Shown here in pieces: positions 53,764-64,000 of a DNA stretch of 64,000 nt (position 1 is its first letter; each line of letters starts with the position of its first letter). This DNA comes from Apolygus lucorum. Taxonomy: Eukaryota; Arthropoda; Insecta; Hemiptera; Miridae. The DNA lies in assembly GCA_009739505.2 (NCBI GenBank), contig CM019173.2, positions 11,004,912 to 11,068,911 of the forward strand, given 5' to 3'. The translations under genes and the position numbers were made by a program. The notes beneath the pieces were generated by a model that made no database searches, had not been told where the DNA came from, and was given only the letters and a program-made list of their open reading frames with translations.

Positions 53764-55043
53764 CTAAAATATTTGTATGGAAAATAGTAAATTTGTAATC
53801 AATTTAACTCAAATTGAGAAACGAGTAAATTATTGAATGGAAAAAAATAAACAAAACTATTTTTAAAACCAATACCAAGATTTTTTTTTTTAATTTTTTA
53901 TGAAATTGAGAAAAAACACACAATCAAGTGATTGATAGAAAGGATATTAACAAAATTTTCAATCAACGGACTGAAAAGAAAAAAACTTCAGAAAAGTACT
54001 AAACAAAAATTGTTTTAGAAAACCCAAGACAACAAAATAATTACGGAATTATTTACAGAATGGAAAAAAAACAATCAACTGATTGAGAGAAAAATAAGGA
54101 ATAATAACAAAATCTTCAATCAACGGATTGAGAAAAAAAAAAGAACTTATCAAGGTCTAACTTGAACGAAAAAAAAAAGAAAACACAAAATCAATCAAGT
54201 GATTGAGGAAAAAACTAATCAATTTGAAATTTCTTATGAAATTATTTACAAACAACACAATCAAGTGATTGAGAGAAAAAGAAAGAATAATAACAAAATT
54301 TTCAACCAACGGATTGAAAAGAAAAAATTTCAGAAAAGTATTGAACGAAAATTGCTTTAAAAAACCAATAGATAAAGCAAAAAACAAAAATTTTGTTGTT
54401 GATTTTTTAATGAAATTATTTGCAAAATAGAGGAAAAATAAAACACAATCAACTGATTGAGGAAAAAGAAAGAATAATAACAAAATTTTCAACCAACGGA
54501 TTGAAAAGAAAAATGTTTTAGAAAAGTATTGAACGAAAATTGTTTTAAAAAACCAATAACCAAAACCAAGACAAAAAAAAATAATTTTTATGAAATTACT
54601 TACAGAAAGAAAAAAATCACTATCAACTGATTGAGAGAAAAAAAAAAAAGAATAGTAACAAAATTTTCAATCAACAGATTGAAAAGAAAAAATTACTTCA
54701 AAAAGTTAGCTAATGAACGAAAATTGTTTTAAAAAACCCAGACAACAAAAAAAAAAATTACGAAATTAATTTCAAAATATTAAAAAAAAACAATCAACTG
54801 ATTGAGAACAAAAAAACTTATCAAGGTCAAACTTGAACGAAAAAAAAACCAATCAAGTGATTGGGGAAAAAAAAAAGAAATTATCAAGGTCAAACTTGAA
54901 CGGGGAAAAAAACCAATTACTAAGTGATTGAGAGAAAAAAAAAGAACTAATCAAGGTCAAACTTGATTTAAAAAAAGAGTGGGTTTTGGCTGAGAGGTAG
55001 ACCTAAATTGCAAACCAGGAGGTAAACGAATGAGGTTTCTCAC
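53764..55043 (-). other. Putative 5'-UTR intron of PolB with palindrome array, outer right
   Basis: Donor ATAA|GTGAGA (intron starts 55043 on the minus strand) and acceptor ATATTTTAG (ending 53764). A-rich on the plus strand. CAATCAAGTGATTG, CAATCAACTGATTG and TCAATCAACGGATTGA palindromes recur through 53930-54920. Confidence 0.55.
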
Positions 55044-55206
55044 TTATCCCAGAGGAGCAGAGGACGATAGCTGAAGAGCAGGTCTGGAGCTGAAGAGCAG
55101 GTCTGGAACTGAAGATGGGAGCTGGAGCTTGAAGAAGAGCACTGGAAAACTAGTGAACACTACAAAAGCACGAGCAAGAGTGGGAGGAGGAGAGGAGGAG
55201 CAGCTC

Positions 55207-55214
55207 CTTATATA
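55207..55214 (-). promoter_or_regulatory. TATA box of PolB unit, outer right
   Basis: TATATAAG on the minus strand, followed by GAGCTGCTCCTCC as in the other two copies. Confidence 0.75.
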
Positions 55215-55224
55215 GGGTGGGAAT

Positions 55225-56215
55225 GGAGGGGGGTAGTTCCTTTGAGAAGGTATACAATTCGGTTAAGAAGAATAACCCTAAAAAAAAAATGCCTACTGAG
55301 AAGGAATACTTATTCACAGAGAAGTAATACATGAATAAAGTTTGATGGTGTTTGACTATAGGCATTGAGAAGGAATACAATTTCATTGAGAAGGTATAGA
55401 ATTCTGTTTAGAAGGATAAATTTAAAAATTACCTACCTACTGAGAAGGAATACTGAATTCACAGAGAAGTAATACAAGAAAAAAAATTTGGAGTGGAGTT
55501 TGACTCCAGGCATTGAGAAGGAATACAATTTCATTGAGAAGTTATAGAATTCTGTTAAGATGGATAAGCTTAAAAATTACCTACCTACTGAGAAGGAATA
55601 CCTAATTCACAGAGAAGTAATACAAGAAAAAAAAGTTTGAATTGGAGTGGGGTTTGACTCCAGGCATTGAGAAGGAATACAATTTCATTGAGAAGTTATA
55701 GAATTTTGTTAAGAAGGATAAGCTCAAAAATTACCTACCTATTGAGAAGGAATACTTATTCACAGAGAAGTAATACAAGAAAAAAAATTTGGAGTGGAGT
55801 TTGACTCCAGGCATTGAGAAGGAATAGAATTCTGTTAAGATGGATAAGCTTAAAAATTACCTACCTACTGAGAAGGAATACCTAATTCACAGAAAAGTAA
55901 TACAAGAAAAAAAGTTTGAATTGGAGTGGAGTTTGACTCCAGGCATTGAGAAGGAATACAATTTCATTGAGAAGTTATAGAATTTTGTTAAGAAGGATAA
56001 GCTCAAAAATTACCTACCTATTGAGAAGGAATACTTATTCACAGAGAAGTAATACATGAATAAAGTTTGAATTGTTGGGGTTGTTGACTGAAGGTGCATT
56101 CAGAAGGAATACAATTTCATTGAGAAGTTATTGAATTTTGTTAAGAAGGATAACCTTACAAATTACCTACCTACTGAGAAGGAATACTTATTCACAGAGA
56201 AGTTATACACAAATT
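55225..56215. repeat. Minisatellite between divergent promoters, outer right
   Basis: Six to seven units of the 150-bp repeat in reverse orientation (TGAGAAGGAATAC, ATTCACAGAGAAGT, TTCATTGAGAAGTTATAGAA). One unit near 55800-55830 has lost its middle part. Confidence 0.83.
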
Positions 56216-56266
56216 AATTTCACCTTGGGGGTGGTGGGAGGGGGAACGGGGGTGGTTGATCTTGGG

Positions 56267-56302
56267 TATATAAGGGGCTGCTCTTGGAGGCGGCTCTTCA
56301 TT
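56267..56302 (+). promoter_or_regulatory. Promoter of SSB-like unit, outer right
   Basis: TATATAAG at 56267-56274 and an initiator-like TTCATT at 56297-56302; ATG at 56321. Confidence 0.78.
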
Positions 56303-56320
56303 CTGTTCCTGCTCTTCAAG

Positions 56321-56644
56321 ATGATCAACTCTCTCTCATCTCAACTCAACGCAGCCAACAACCAGAACAGCGGAATCTGCCGTCTCTCAGACCTTCGCAT
56401 TGGAGTTCCCTACGAAGTGGTCTCATTTCAAAGATTGCAAAGTCGGTTTGGTGACACTATTGTGGCTTCATTGATCCCCATTGGCTGTCTTCAAGAAGCT
56501 TCCATTAGAGTCTTCCTACCAAAACGGTTCAACGACGTACTCACCGAGGACGAAATTCAGAAGTACAACAACAAGGTCATCAGATCAGTCAACCTCATCT
56601 ACAGAGGCCTTGTCAACCGACAGCACGACTTGCAATTTGTGTGA
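56321..56644 (+). CDS. Putative ssDNA-binding (OB-fold-like) protein, outer right arm
   Basis: 107 residues from ATG 56321. Upstream in-frame codons cover the TATA box and are excluded. The protein appears identical to the outer left copy (SLIPIGCLQEASIRVFLPKR). Its stop TGA at 56642-56644 is followed by AAG and then the donor GTAAGT. The three near-identical copies suggest purifying selection or recent conversion. Role inferred, not shown. Confidence 0.6.
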   Translation: MINSLSSQLNAANNQNSGICRLSDLRIGVPYEVVSFQRLQSRFGDTIVASLIPIGCLQEASIRVFLPKRFNDVLTEDEIQKYNNKVIRSVNLIYRGLVNRQHDLQFV

Positions 56645-56647
56645 AAG

Positions 56648-56733
56648 GTAAGTTATCATTTACCTCATTTAAATTATGAGTTTTATCCATATTCAACTAT
56701 CGTAAATATAAATGTTTCATCGGAACTTTTCAG
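56648..56733 (+). other. Intron between SSB-like and zinc-finger ORFs, outer right
   Basis: 86 bp, AAG|GTAAGTTATC ... CTTTTCAG|ATG. In spliced mRNA the stop and the next start are UGA AAG AUG. Confidence 0.75.
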
Positions 56734-57292
56734 ATGTCTTCTTCCAGTAAGCAGTGTTCAGTTTGTGGTGCCAACTTTGTCACAGTGAGAGCATGCCAGC
56801 TCCATGAATTATCCTGCACTCGAGCCTCTCCACGGGAAAGATCGCCCAGTCCTGCTTCTCCATCAATGTGGGTTACAAATAACGAATTCTCAACGCCAAT
56901 CACTGATGAAGAGGAGTATTCTGACCCCTTGAATAAGGTAGATTCAGTTTCATAGATACTTTCAAGTACCAATTTTAATTTTTACTGCTTACTTATGTAA
57001 TTTTTATGGTTATTTACAGACGTATGCTGTGATGCCATCTTCCAGAGAATCGCCGCCCAGGAAGAAGATGAAAACTTACAGTCCATCTCCTACTCCCTCG
57101 TTTGAAGACTACTCTGTCGTCGAATACCCATACCTTTCTCCCTCATACCTTCTTCTGCATCTACTACCTCCATCTCCGTCCGTTGATAGATACTCACCAG
57201 TACCAGAAGACGACCAGCCGCTATTGAACAACAGCTTAGATTCAGGGTTTCTTTCGTGGTGTTCCCAATGTTTAACTGACCACGAACACTAA
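56734..57292 (+). CDS. Small zinc-finger, Ser/Pro-rich protein (two exons), outer right arm
   Basis: Exon 1 is 56734-56937 and exon 2 is 57020-57292, with an 82-bp intron (AATAAG|GTAGAT ... TTTACAG|ACG). The spliced product is 158 residues with the C-x2-C-x12-H-x4-C finger at 8-28, RERSPSPASPS, an acidic DEEEYSD patch, PPRKKMKTYSPSP and a C-terminal CSQC. It differs from the left arm by few residues (PITDEEE, SDPLNK). Function unknown; the shared finger type suggests that it binds the same kind of nucleic acid as PolB. Confidence 0.7.
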
Positions 57293-57700
57293 TTTTTCTA
57301 TTCTATTTCATTGTATCGTTTATTCTTGAATTAAAATTTTTCATCGGTCCTTTGGAGGACCAACAAGTTCAATTTATACAAGAGAAGGAAAGACTGAATA
57401 AAAATAATTATAAAAAAAAGTGTGTGATTTCATAAAGTATAAGTTGTTTCATCGGTCTTTTTGAAGACCAACATGTTAAATTTACATAAAAGAAGAGCTT
57501 AGTTGGAAATTCCAACGACCAAGAGGGTCAACAAACTATTAAATTTCTCTTTGAAGTGTGATTGCGTGAAGTACAAGTTTTTCCTTTAGAGGACCAACAT
57601 GTTAAATTTACACCTGAATGAAAATAAACTCTGTCGATCGACCCCACCTTGACGCGGTGACAGAGCTTAGTTGGAATGACCGAGTGGGTCGAACAATGGT
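57293..57700. repeat. Sub-terminal stem-loop repeats, outer right
   Basis: Mirror of 25190-25500: three TCGGTCCTTTGGAGGACCAA-type hairpins followed by the CTCTGTC...GACAGAG inverted repeat (about 57630-57664). Confidence 0.7.
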
Positions 57701-57934
57701 ACTAATTGCATCTTAATGGTAAAGAAATTAGTTGTACTTACCTTAGATCCTTTGAACTGTCCTTTTCAGGACAATAAATGTCATTTCTCTTAGTTGTACT
57801 GACCTTGCTTTGAAACTTGTAGTAGAGATTGAAACATGATTACAGGGTAGGAAAGATCGACCATAGTGCCGTCTAGTTAACCTATCATGAAGCTCCATTC
57901 TCAAGCAAGCTTAAATTATAGTTTTTACCTCATG

Positions 57935-58620
57935 ACATTGGTAGGTGGGGTGAGAATGAGGGTGAGAGTGAGGGGGAGTGTGGGGTATATGGGGGAGTGT
58001 GTGGGGGTATGTATGGGGGAATATGTGCGGTAGGTGTGAGGGAGTATGGGTGAGTGTGTTAGGAAGTATGGGTGAGTGTATGAGGAAGTATGTGGGGTAG
58101 GTGTGTAGAGGAGTATGGGGTAGTGTGTAAGGGTAAGTATGGGGGGGAGTATGTGAGGATAAGTTTGGGGGAGTACGTGGGAGTATGGGGGAATATGTGG
58201 GGGTAGGTGAGAGAGAATATGGGGAGTAATGGGGTAGGTGTGAGGGAGTATGGGTGAGAGTGTTAGGATGTATGGGTGAGTGTATGAGGGAGTATAAGGA
58301 AGTATGTGGGGTAGGTGTGTAGAGGAGTATGGGGGAGTATGTGGGGGTAAATTTGGGGGAGTACGTGGGAGTATGGGGGAATATGGGGCGGGAGGAGTAA
58401 GGGGGCGGAAGGAGTAAGGGGCGGGAGGAGTACGGGGGCGGGAGGAGTACGGGTCGGGAGGAGTATGGGGGCGGGAGGAGTACGGGTCGGGAGGAGCACG
58501 GGGGCGGGAGGAGTACGGGTGGGTGGGAGGGGGTGGTGGCGGGAGGGGTTAGGGGGCGGGAGGGGGTGGTGGGGGTAGGGGTCAGGGGGTGGGAGGGGGT
58601 GGTGGGGGGTAGGGGTCAAG
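57935..58620 (-). repeat. TIR G-rich array, outer right
   Basis: Complement of 24050-24885 with fewer units. Plus-strand runs of GGGGGCGGGAGGAGTACGGG and GGGGGAGTATGTGGGGGTA; G-quadruplex potential is now on the plus strand. Confidence 0.85.
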
Positions 58621-58676
58621 GTCAAAAGGTCGTAGTATTAATAGTTATGGGGTAGAACCGCCCTTTTCTCTCTACT

Positions 58677-58682
58677 CACGTT
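58677..58682 (+). other. Target site duplication of outer Polinton, right
   Basis: CACGTT, identical to 23991-23996. Confidence 0.93.
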
Positions 58683-61429
58683 CACGGGAACCACTGGGTG
58701 CGAGCAAGTAACATGAGGGCAAGCGCGATCGTGTAATTTCATTTCCAGAAAGCCACGTAAAATCCGACTTTTGCGTGCAACTTCGGTCAAAAGGGCACGT
58801 CTTCCTCCTACCGCTCATTAAGTTGGGAATTTTCTAAGGACAGTAGTTCCCCTCACAGTGTACTTCTACTGGTATAACAGTGGCAATTTCCAACTGAAAA
58901 TTCAACCCGTCAGTGTAAAGACTTTTATGACCCCTGGAGGGTCTCAAGTGAAGATAAAAACGGCTCCAGTTTAAATATCATCAAGTCCTCGAATGGGGGT
59001 TCGAAGAGCCTTTATTGTTGAAAGGAAAGCTTCGAGTAGAAGCCTCCAGGGTGATGTTTAATGGATTTCGCCATTGAAATTCCATGAAACTTCAATTTCA
59101 GTGTCTTCCAACGAGCTTTGAAAGCCGGATTTAATTCGAAAAGGTGTTGGATGTTAGGAGGTAAGCTGTATTCTTGTCGGAAACATTCCAATTCCTTGTA
59201 GTACATCTCGGAAATTCCTACATAGAAAAATAATAAACCATTGCTTAATAATTTACAGCGTCGCATACGGGAATTCCCTTTGGTGAACAAAACGACAGCA
59301 GCCCCAATATTGCACTTTGCAGCGAAACGTCGTCCGGTCAAAAAAGCAATATTGTTCACAGCGTTTTTGCTTGAACATAAATGGCACACGTAGGCAGTCT
59401 TTCGTGAGTTATTTTTCTCTATACAGGCCTATTTTTTCCCCCAACATACGGTTCTTGAAAAAAAATCGGTGGGTGGCCTGCGGTAAATGCGACGTAATAC
59501 TTTGGCCACGCTTGGAAATCCCGCCTCTTCCGTGTAGCTACCGCCTGGAATAAGCGGATAAATGGAGCTATGAATGCTTTTGAAGGAGGGGATCTCTTGA
59601 AATACGATTCCCAGGGGTAGACGAACCACCTATTAGAATATGTTGGAGGGATATATTAATAGTTTATGTGCCATGTAGGAGCTGTACTTACAACGACTGA
59701 CTGCATCAATATTGCAAGTTATGTGAAAAAAATTCAAAACGCTTACCAAATTGAATAAGAAGCTTTCTCAGAAAGGATAATAATTATGGACAATTACTGC
59801 TAATTCCAAATAAAGTCTGCAAATGTATACAAATCTGTCAAAAAATGAAAAGGAATTATTTATTCATGAAACGTAATAATCAAAACGTCTACCATTCTTA
59901 ACTTGTAAATCTATGTCCGATTTACAAATCACACTTATAAATTTAAAATCTATTGTCAACCTATTTCGAGGAAAAGTAACTTTCTTTCCCTTTTCTCCTT
60001 CCTCCTCATCCCCCTATTTTCCGAAATTCCGACTCCTGACTTTGGGGGTCCCAGTTGATGGAGATGGAATTGTACCTCTACTGGCTATGCCATCAGTCGA
60101 CGCTTTTCCTTCCCATTCTAATTATAGAAATTTTGCTCGAGTTAACTGAGCTGGAATGGATGGGAAGCACATTCAGTGAAAATCCGATCATATTTGCAAC
60201 GTCGTTTGCATAATATAATTTGAATGGGCGAAAAGCTCATTTACCGTTGCGAAATCTTCCGTTGGGTCTTAATCCTTCGGAATCTGATCAAAATAAGCCT
60301 ACATTTGAGGGAGAAGGGAAGCAAATATGGTGGCCACCAATTATCTCTGCCTGCCTGTTATATTCATGAACGAAGAGTCGATAACAAAGCCAACTCACTG
60401 CAGAAAATTTATTCCAGGATTGAACGGAACAGAACACTTCCAAGCGGGAGTTTTCTATTGACATTATTTCATCGTTAGATTTCCATCCGTCCTATTCCAA
60501 TGTGCATCCAATCGTTACTTCATTATTAGGCGCAGATTGGTGGGAAATGTCGTCAGGAGGACGAAAGGATTAATAGAAAAACTTCGTAGACGTTTATTGG
60601 TATGAAGCCGTCATCAAATGAGGAGAGGAATACCAGTAAATATAAATTCCAGGAGTTCAGTTCGTCGACAAAATTTCCATAGTAATTTGAGGGGTACAGT
60701 TTTCATTAGTGTCAAAAAAGATGATTAGTGAAAATGTCTAAAATATGGGTACTAATAAAAGTGTTATTTCGTACCATAGTGACATTTTATCGAGGAAAAA
60801 AACTAACTAGAAACAGAAAATGTTTCTAGAACACGAGCACTAGTAAATCATCCGATGTCCAACAAGATTTTTACGATCATGTTGATAGTTTTTAAGTTCA
60901 CCAACATCAACAAGACAGATAATGTTCCCGATTTGCTTTTCCGAAATTATGTTCCGTTGTCGCAACTGATGGAATCAATATTCTATAATATTGGGGCTGA
61001 ACTCACCTTTAAGTTGAGCGGAAATGGGTCTTAACCCATTTGGAACCAGCGTGCCATATGGCAACCTCCTTTGAACATCATTTAGAAGTAAACTTTTGAC
61101 TTAATTGTTTACTTCTGCTTATTTTCTTGATCTAGAATATTCACCTCAAACCCTACCAGCGTTAGTTTAGTTCAGAACGTGATTCAGTACAATTGTTTCT
61201 CATTTGAAAATGGACCAATCTGTTGGTGTTGAATCGCTGCTGAATGACTTGGTGTAAATAATCAAAATATATATTTTTGTCAGTATTTTTTTCATTTTCT
61301 TTTTACCAGAATGTTTATTTATGGGATAAAATTGTTTTGTTGGAATTTGTTCAAGTTATAACTTCACAAGAAGTGGTTTTACATCAGGGATGCCATATGG
61401 CACCCCTGGTCTCTCAGGGGCTCTTAGTT
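58683..61429. other. Host non-coding, nothing recognised
   Basis: Several frames of 65-125 codons (the longest 59012-59389, minus) without recognisable domains or flanking gene signals. I see no repeat partner in the window. GTGCCATATGGCA-type palindromes begin at 61050. Confidence 0.4.
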
Positions 61430-61590
61430 GCTGTCTCATAACTTCTACATTTCTCATCCGATTTCGAAGAAATATTCAGAGATTGTGCGGGTAGTTGATG
61501 TTTCGAGATCACCTACTATGCATCGGATCATCTATTCAATCGGGTTATGGATACTAGGAACCTATGTGCCTCACCCACTTGGCAGACGTT
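61430..61590 (+). repeat. Dispersed modular repeat A, copy 7 (truncated)
   Basis: Half a module (CTCATCCGATTTCGAAGAAA) is joined to the distal end CTATGTGCCTCACCCACTTGGCAG. The stem-loop end is missing. Confidence 0.75.
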
Positions 61591-63808
61591 TTTTCATTGC
61601 AGACCTGGATTTTCCGTTCAAGAAGCCCTTGATGTAGGTACCAATTGGTGATATCCCTGATGGAATTAACCAATACACCCGATGGAATGTTGACTCACCT
61701 GAGCCAAATATACTGACTGATGAAGAGTCAGGCGATTTAACAACGTGCGGTTGCTGGCCACAGCAAAATTATTCAGATTTCTGACAATCGCTGCTACTGG
61801 GATCAGAAATCTGACATGAATTGCGAAATGGTTAGCAATGCTAGGCGACGAAATAGTTTTTTTTCAAGTATGCAATGTCAAGGAGACATTCAGAATCGTT
61901 TGTGAGGTACCTATAAATACCGTCTTCCTGAGTGTTGGACGACATCCTGTTTGATTGCAGGGACCATTATGTCGTGAACACCTATGAAAAGAAGAAGAAG
62001 AAGTGGGCTGGGTTCAACTGGAAGTCCCAGACTAGAACAATGTTCCACAAGTCCTAGGTGGGCTTAAAAGTGTTCTATGTTATTTTATCGATAATCTGAA
62101 TGTTCCATAGCACTATTTCTCTCATAGGATTTTCAAATGTATCGTTTTGTGGTAAAAAAATACAGTATTGACTAAATTATGTTCATGTGAATATTGTTAT
62201 TCCTTCTATTTACTACCAGGTAACAGTTTATTTTTGTTGAAAAAACGTATATCCTTGGTCTTTACATGCACTCATCGGACGTGTCATATCTTACCAGCGG
62301 TGCCGTATGGCACCCACCAATTTCAGTAAATTGGCTATTGGCAGAACTTTTTCAATATTTTCCCGTGTTCCTGAGGTCAAAATTAGTGAACCTACAAAGT
62401 TTTGTGTAAAAATTCGATCGATGTACGTGCAAAAGCGCATAATTATATTGATCCGGCTTCAATGAAATTCTTAGTGGACCATCTTAGAGCTATACCGCAC
62501 GAACTCGGAACGAGCATTTGGTAGCAGACGGACAGGCAATCTCTGAACCAACATTATTTGGAGAGGTCTAAAACATCAAATGTTCGCCAAATTCAAACTT
62601 TCTCTTTTGTTAATAGTGGAGAACCAAAAATTCGTCCCGTGAATCACGAAATTGAGGGACTCCTTTGAGTTTTTGGAGGTTTTGAAAGGGTTCAAAAACA
62701 ACCCCAGCTTTGTTTCGTTTCATTGTTTTTTCCTCCGAAACAGAAAGAACGAAAAAAGGCGGTTTTTTCGTAATTACCCGTACATGGTCGTAATAACGAT
62801 TTTATTGCCGCAGGTGGCACTGCGGCTCAGGAACCATTTTGGTTCAACTTTCCACCATTTGCAGCGGACCAATGAAATCTCGACTCATCAGGGTTAGAAA
62901 AAAAGAAAATAAGTATCTCTCTCTCTAATGAATCTTCCAGTCAGTTCGGCTCGGTCGTTGTTTTCGACCGTTTTTCATGAATTACCTGTACGAGTTCCAT
63001 GTCGGAGGAATAAAAGATTTCTTCACAAAGGGGCTCAACAAAGCAAACAAGGCCGCAACTCCGGGGACGAATCAATTAATCAACTTGATACAAAAGAAAG
63101 ACCTGTCTGGGAGCGACACATTTAAGGGGGGTCGGAAACTTGAAAATGTTTCTTAAGAAAGTGGTTGAGAGAGTTTCAGTTCGCCTAGTTAACTGACAAC
63201 CGTCTAATCGATAAAGGATAATTAGGTTGAAATGCGAAAAAATGTTTACAAAGCGGTCGATTATTTTCGTATAAAGATCACTCATTTCTCAAGGTTAGTG
63301 TTTTGCTTGAGGTAAATATTGGCCTTGAAAGTTTTTGAGAAGCAGCATGACCACTACCATACGGCTGAATTAACAGCTTCATGTGGAAATTTGATTATTG
63401 GTTGCTCAGAAAGCAAGACTGAATACAAATCGAAGAAATGAACAGCGATCGCATTTTAGTCTGATAAAATTTGAACGGAGATTAGACCACTTTTGTGATT
63501 CACACTCGTGATTCTATTTTATCGAAAGAAAACACTTAAGTAATCGTAGGGAGCTAACGGAATATCCACATGAAGTGACTAGGAAAGCGAGTTATAAACT
63601 CGAAAATGCTCTCAACTTAGCTGCCTCCAAATCTAAAGCTTGTGGCTTCCTCAATGATGATATTTTCCAACACGCCAAGAAGAAACACCACTAAATAAAT
63701 TACATCGGCAAGTGAAAAAAAAGGGAATGAAAATAAACATTGGAGTTTGGGATTCCCACTACTTTCCTCACCCACAAAGACCGTACAATCTTCCTGGAGA
63801 TGAATAAG
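61591..63808. other. Host non-coding, nothing certain
   Basis: Contains three spaced GTGCC(A/G)TATGGCAC palindromes in the wider area (61051, 61387, 62299) and a stretch of possible decayed coding sequence (61640-62060) that I cannot assign. No supportable gene. Confidence 0.4.
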
Positions 63809-64000
63809 TACACTCTTGCTCAAAATTAGCGCACCACCATCCATTTTTTCGTTTATCTCTTTCCTTCTTCCCTTATAAATTTTGTATCCTGGACTGGCCA
63901 CCAAGGAGCCTAAACATGAATCCGATAGAGCATGTTTGGGACATGTTGAAAAGAAGAATTCGAGCCAGAGATCCACCATCAGACAATCTTCAGCAGCTGG
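63809..64000 (+). mobile_element. Tc1/mariner-like element, internally deleted, runs off the window
   Basis: ACTCTTGCTCAAAATTAGCG at about 63811 looks like a Tc1-type terminal repeat. From 63889 an open frame reads LDWPPRSLNMNPIEHVWDML..., then RARDPPSDNLQQL, to the edge. 'DWP-RS-N-NPIEH-WD' is the third catalytic block of DD34E transposases, with the final E in NPIEH. Only about 70 bp separates the terminal repeat from this C-terminal block, so the N-terminal DNA-binding part and the first two Asp blocks are deleted. The end of the element lies beyond the window. Confidence 0.8.

Larger units (their letters stand above)
23997..58676. mobile_element. Outer Polinton/Maverick, palindromic derivative (about 19.1 kb without its insert)
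   Basis: The ends are AGTAGAGAGAAAAGGGCGGT at 23997 and its complement at 58676. The element is a near-complete inverted repeat. The left arm (23997-32548 plus 48149-49071) and the right arm (about 49190-58676) carry the same units in mirror order: TIR array, zinc-finger gene, SSB-like gene, minisatellite, PolB, repeat tail. Only about 120 bp of unpaired centre (49072-49190) separates them. ATPase, integrase, capsid and the other right-hand genes are absent. The left PolB is broken by a frameshift and by the nested Polinton; the right PolB is open. A perfect 6-bp target duplication shows that it integrated as a unit in this form. The arms differ at many positions, so this is unlikely to be an assembly mirror artefact. 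Confidence 0.9.

Noticed and set aside
54157..54492. 111-codon Phe/Leu-rich frame resembling a membrane protein
   Set aside because: Translation of the T-rich palindrome-containing intron; equivalent frames in the other copies are unrelated in length and position.
49734..58676. Assembly-made mirror image of the left arm
   Set aside because: The arms differ in PolB sequence (a mosaic tract), repeat numbers, intact versus shifted frame, and the locus has a perfect 6-bp target duplication on unique flanks.
59012..59389. 125-codon minus-strand frame right of the outer Polinton
   Set aside because: No domain, promoter or splice pattern that I can defend.
61640..62060. Possible decayed piggyBac-like coding sequence
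   Set aside because: A few suggestive words in translation, but no continuous frame or catalytic block could be identified.

Overview
The window is eukaryotic, almost certainly insect (arthropod) nuclear DNA: AT-rich, full of decayed transposons (Ty3/Gypsy, LINE, Tc1-like, MITE and tRNA-derived SINE relics), with genes that use TATA boxes, arthropod-type TCAGT initiators and GT-AG introns. I cannot name the species. I recognise no host protein-coding gene.

Region by region: 1-23996 is host sequence made of dispersed repeats. It holds seven copies of a modular repeat (A) that ends in GTGCCACACCCACTTGGCAG, two copies of a second repeat (B), fold-back MITEs, a 370-bp tandem triplication, a Gypsy integrase fragment and a LINE fragment. 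23997-58676 is a nested pair of Polinton/Maverick (adintovirus-like) elements. 58683-64000 is host sequence again, ending in an internally deleted Tc1-like element.

The Polinton locus can be resolved to the base. The outer element (23997-58676) has AGTAGAGAG...CTCTCTACT ends and a perfect 6-bp target duplication, CACGTT. Without its insert it is about 19.1 kb and is an almost complete palindrome. Each 9.5-kb arm carries a TIR with a G/C-rich repeat array, a divergent pair of transcription units (putative ssDNA-binding protein plus spliced zinc-finger protein; protein-primed DNA polymerase B) and a repeat tail. It has no ATPase, integrase or capsid genes. The inner element (32549-48143, 15595 bp) sits inside the left-arm polymerase gene, flanked by CATGA. 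It is a more complete Polinton: SSB-like gene, zinc-finger gene, PolB, FtsK/HerA-type packaging ATPase, a DUF8207-like protein, chromodomain integrase, double-jelly-roll capsid protein and an orphan 166-aa protein. I find no adenain-type protease in it.

How the genes would work together: integrase inserts the linear DNA, protein-primed PolB copies it from the TIR ends with help from the putative SSB, and ATPase plus capsid protein would package it. Each of the five right-hand genes has its own TATA-TCAGT promoter. The most striking observation is that the outer palindrome can be explained by a fold-back switch at a 12-bp inverted repeat (GGAACGAGTAAA) that is still present in the inner element. 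This would make the outer element look like a snap-back defective genome that was nevertheless integrated with a clean target duplication.
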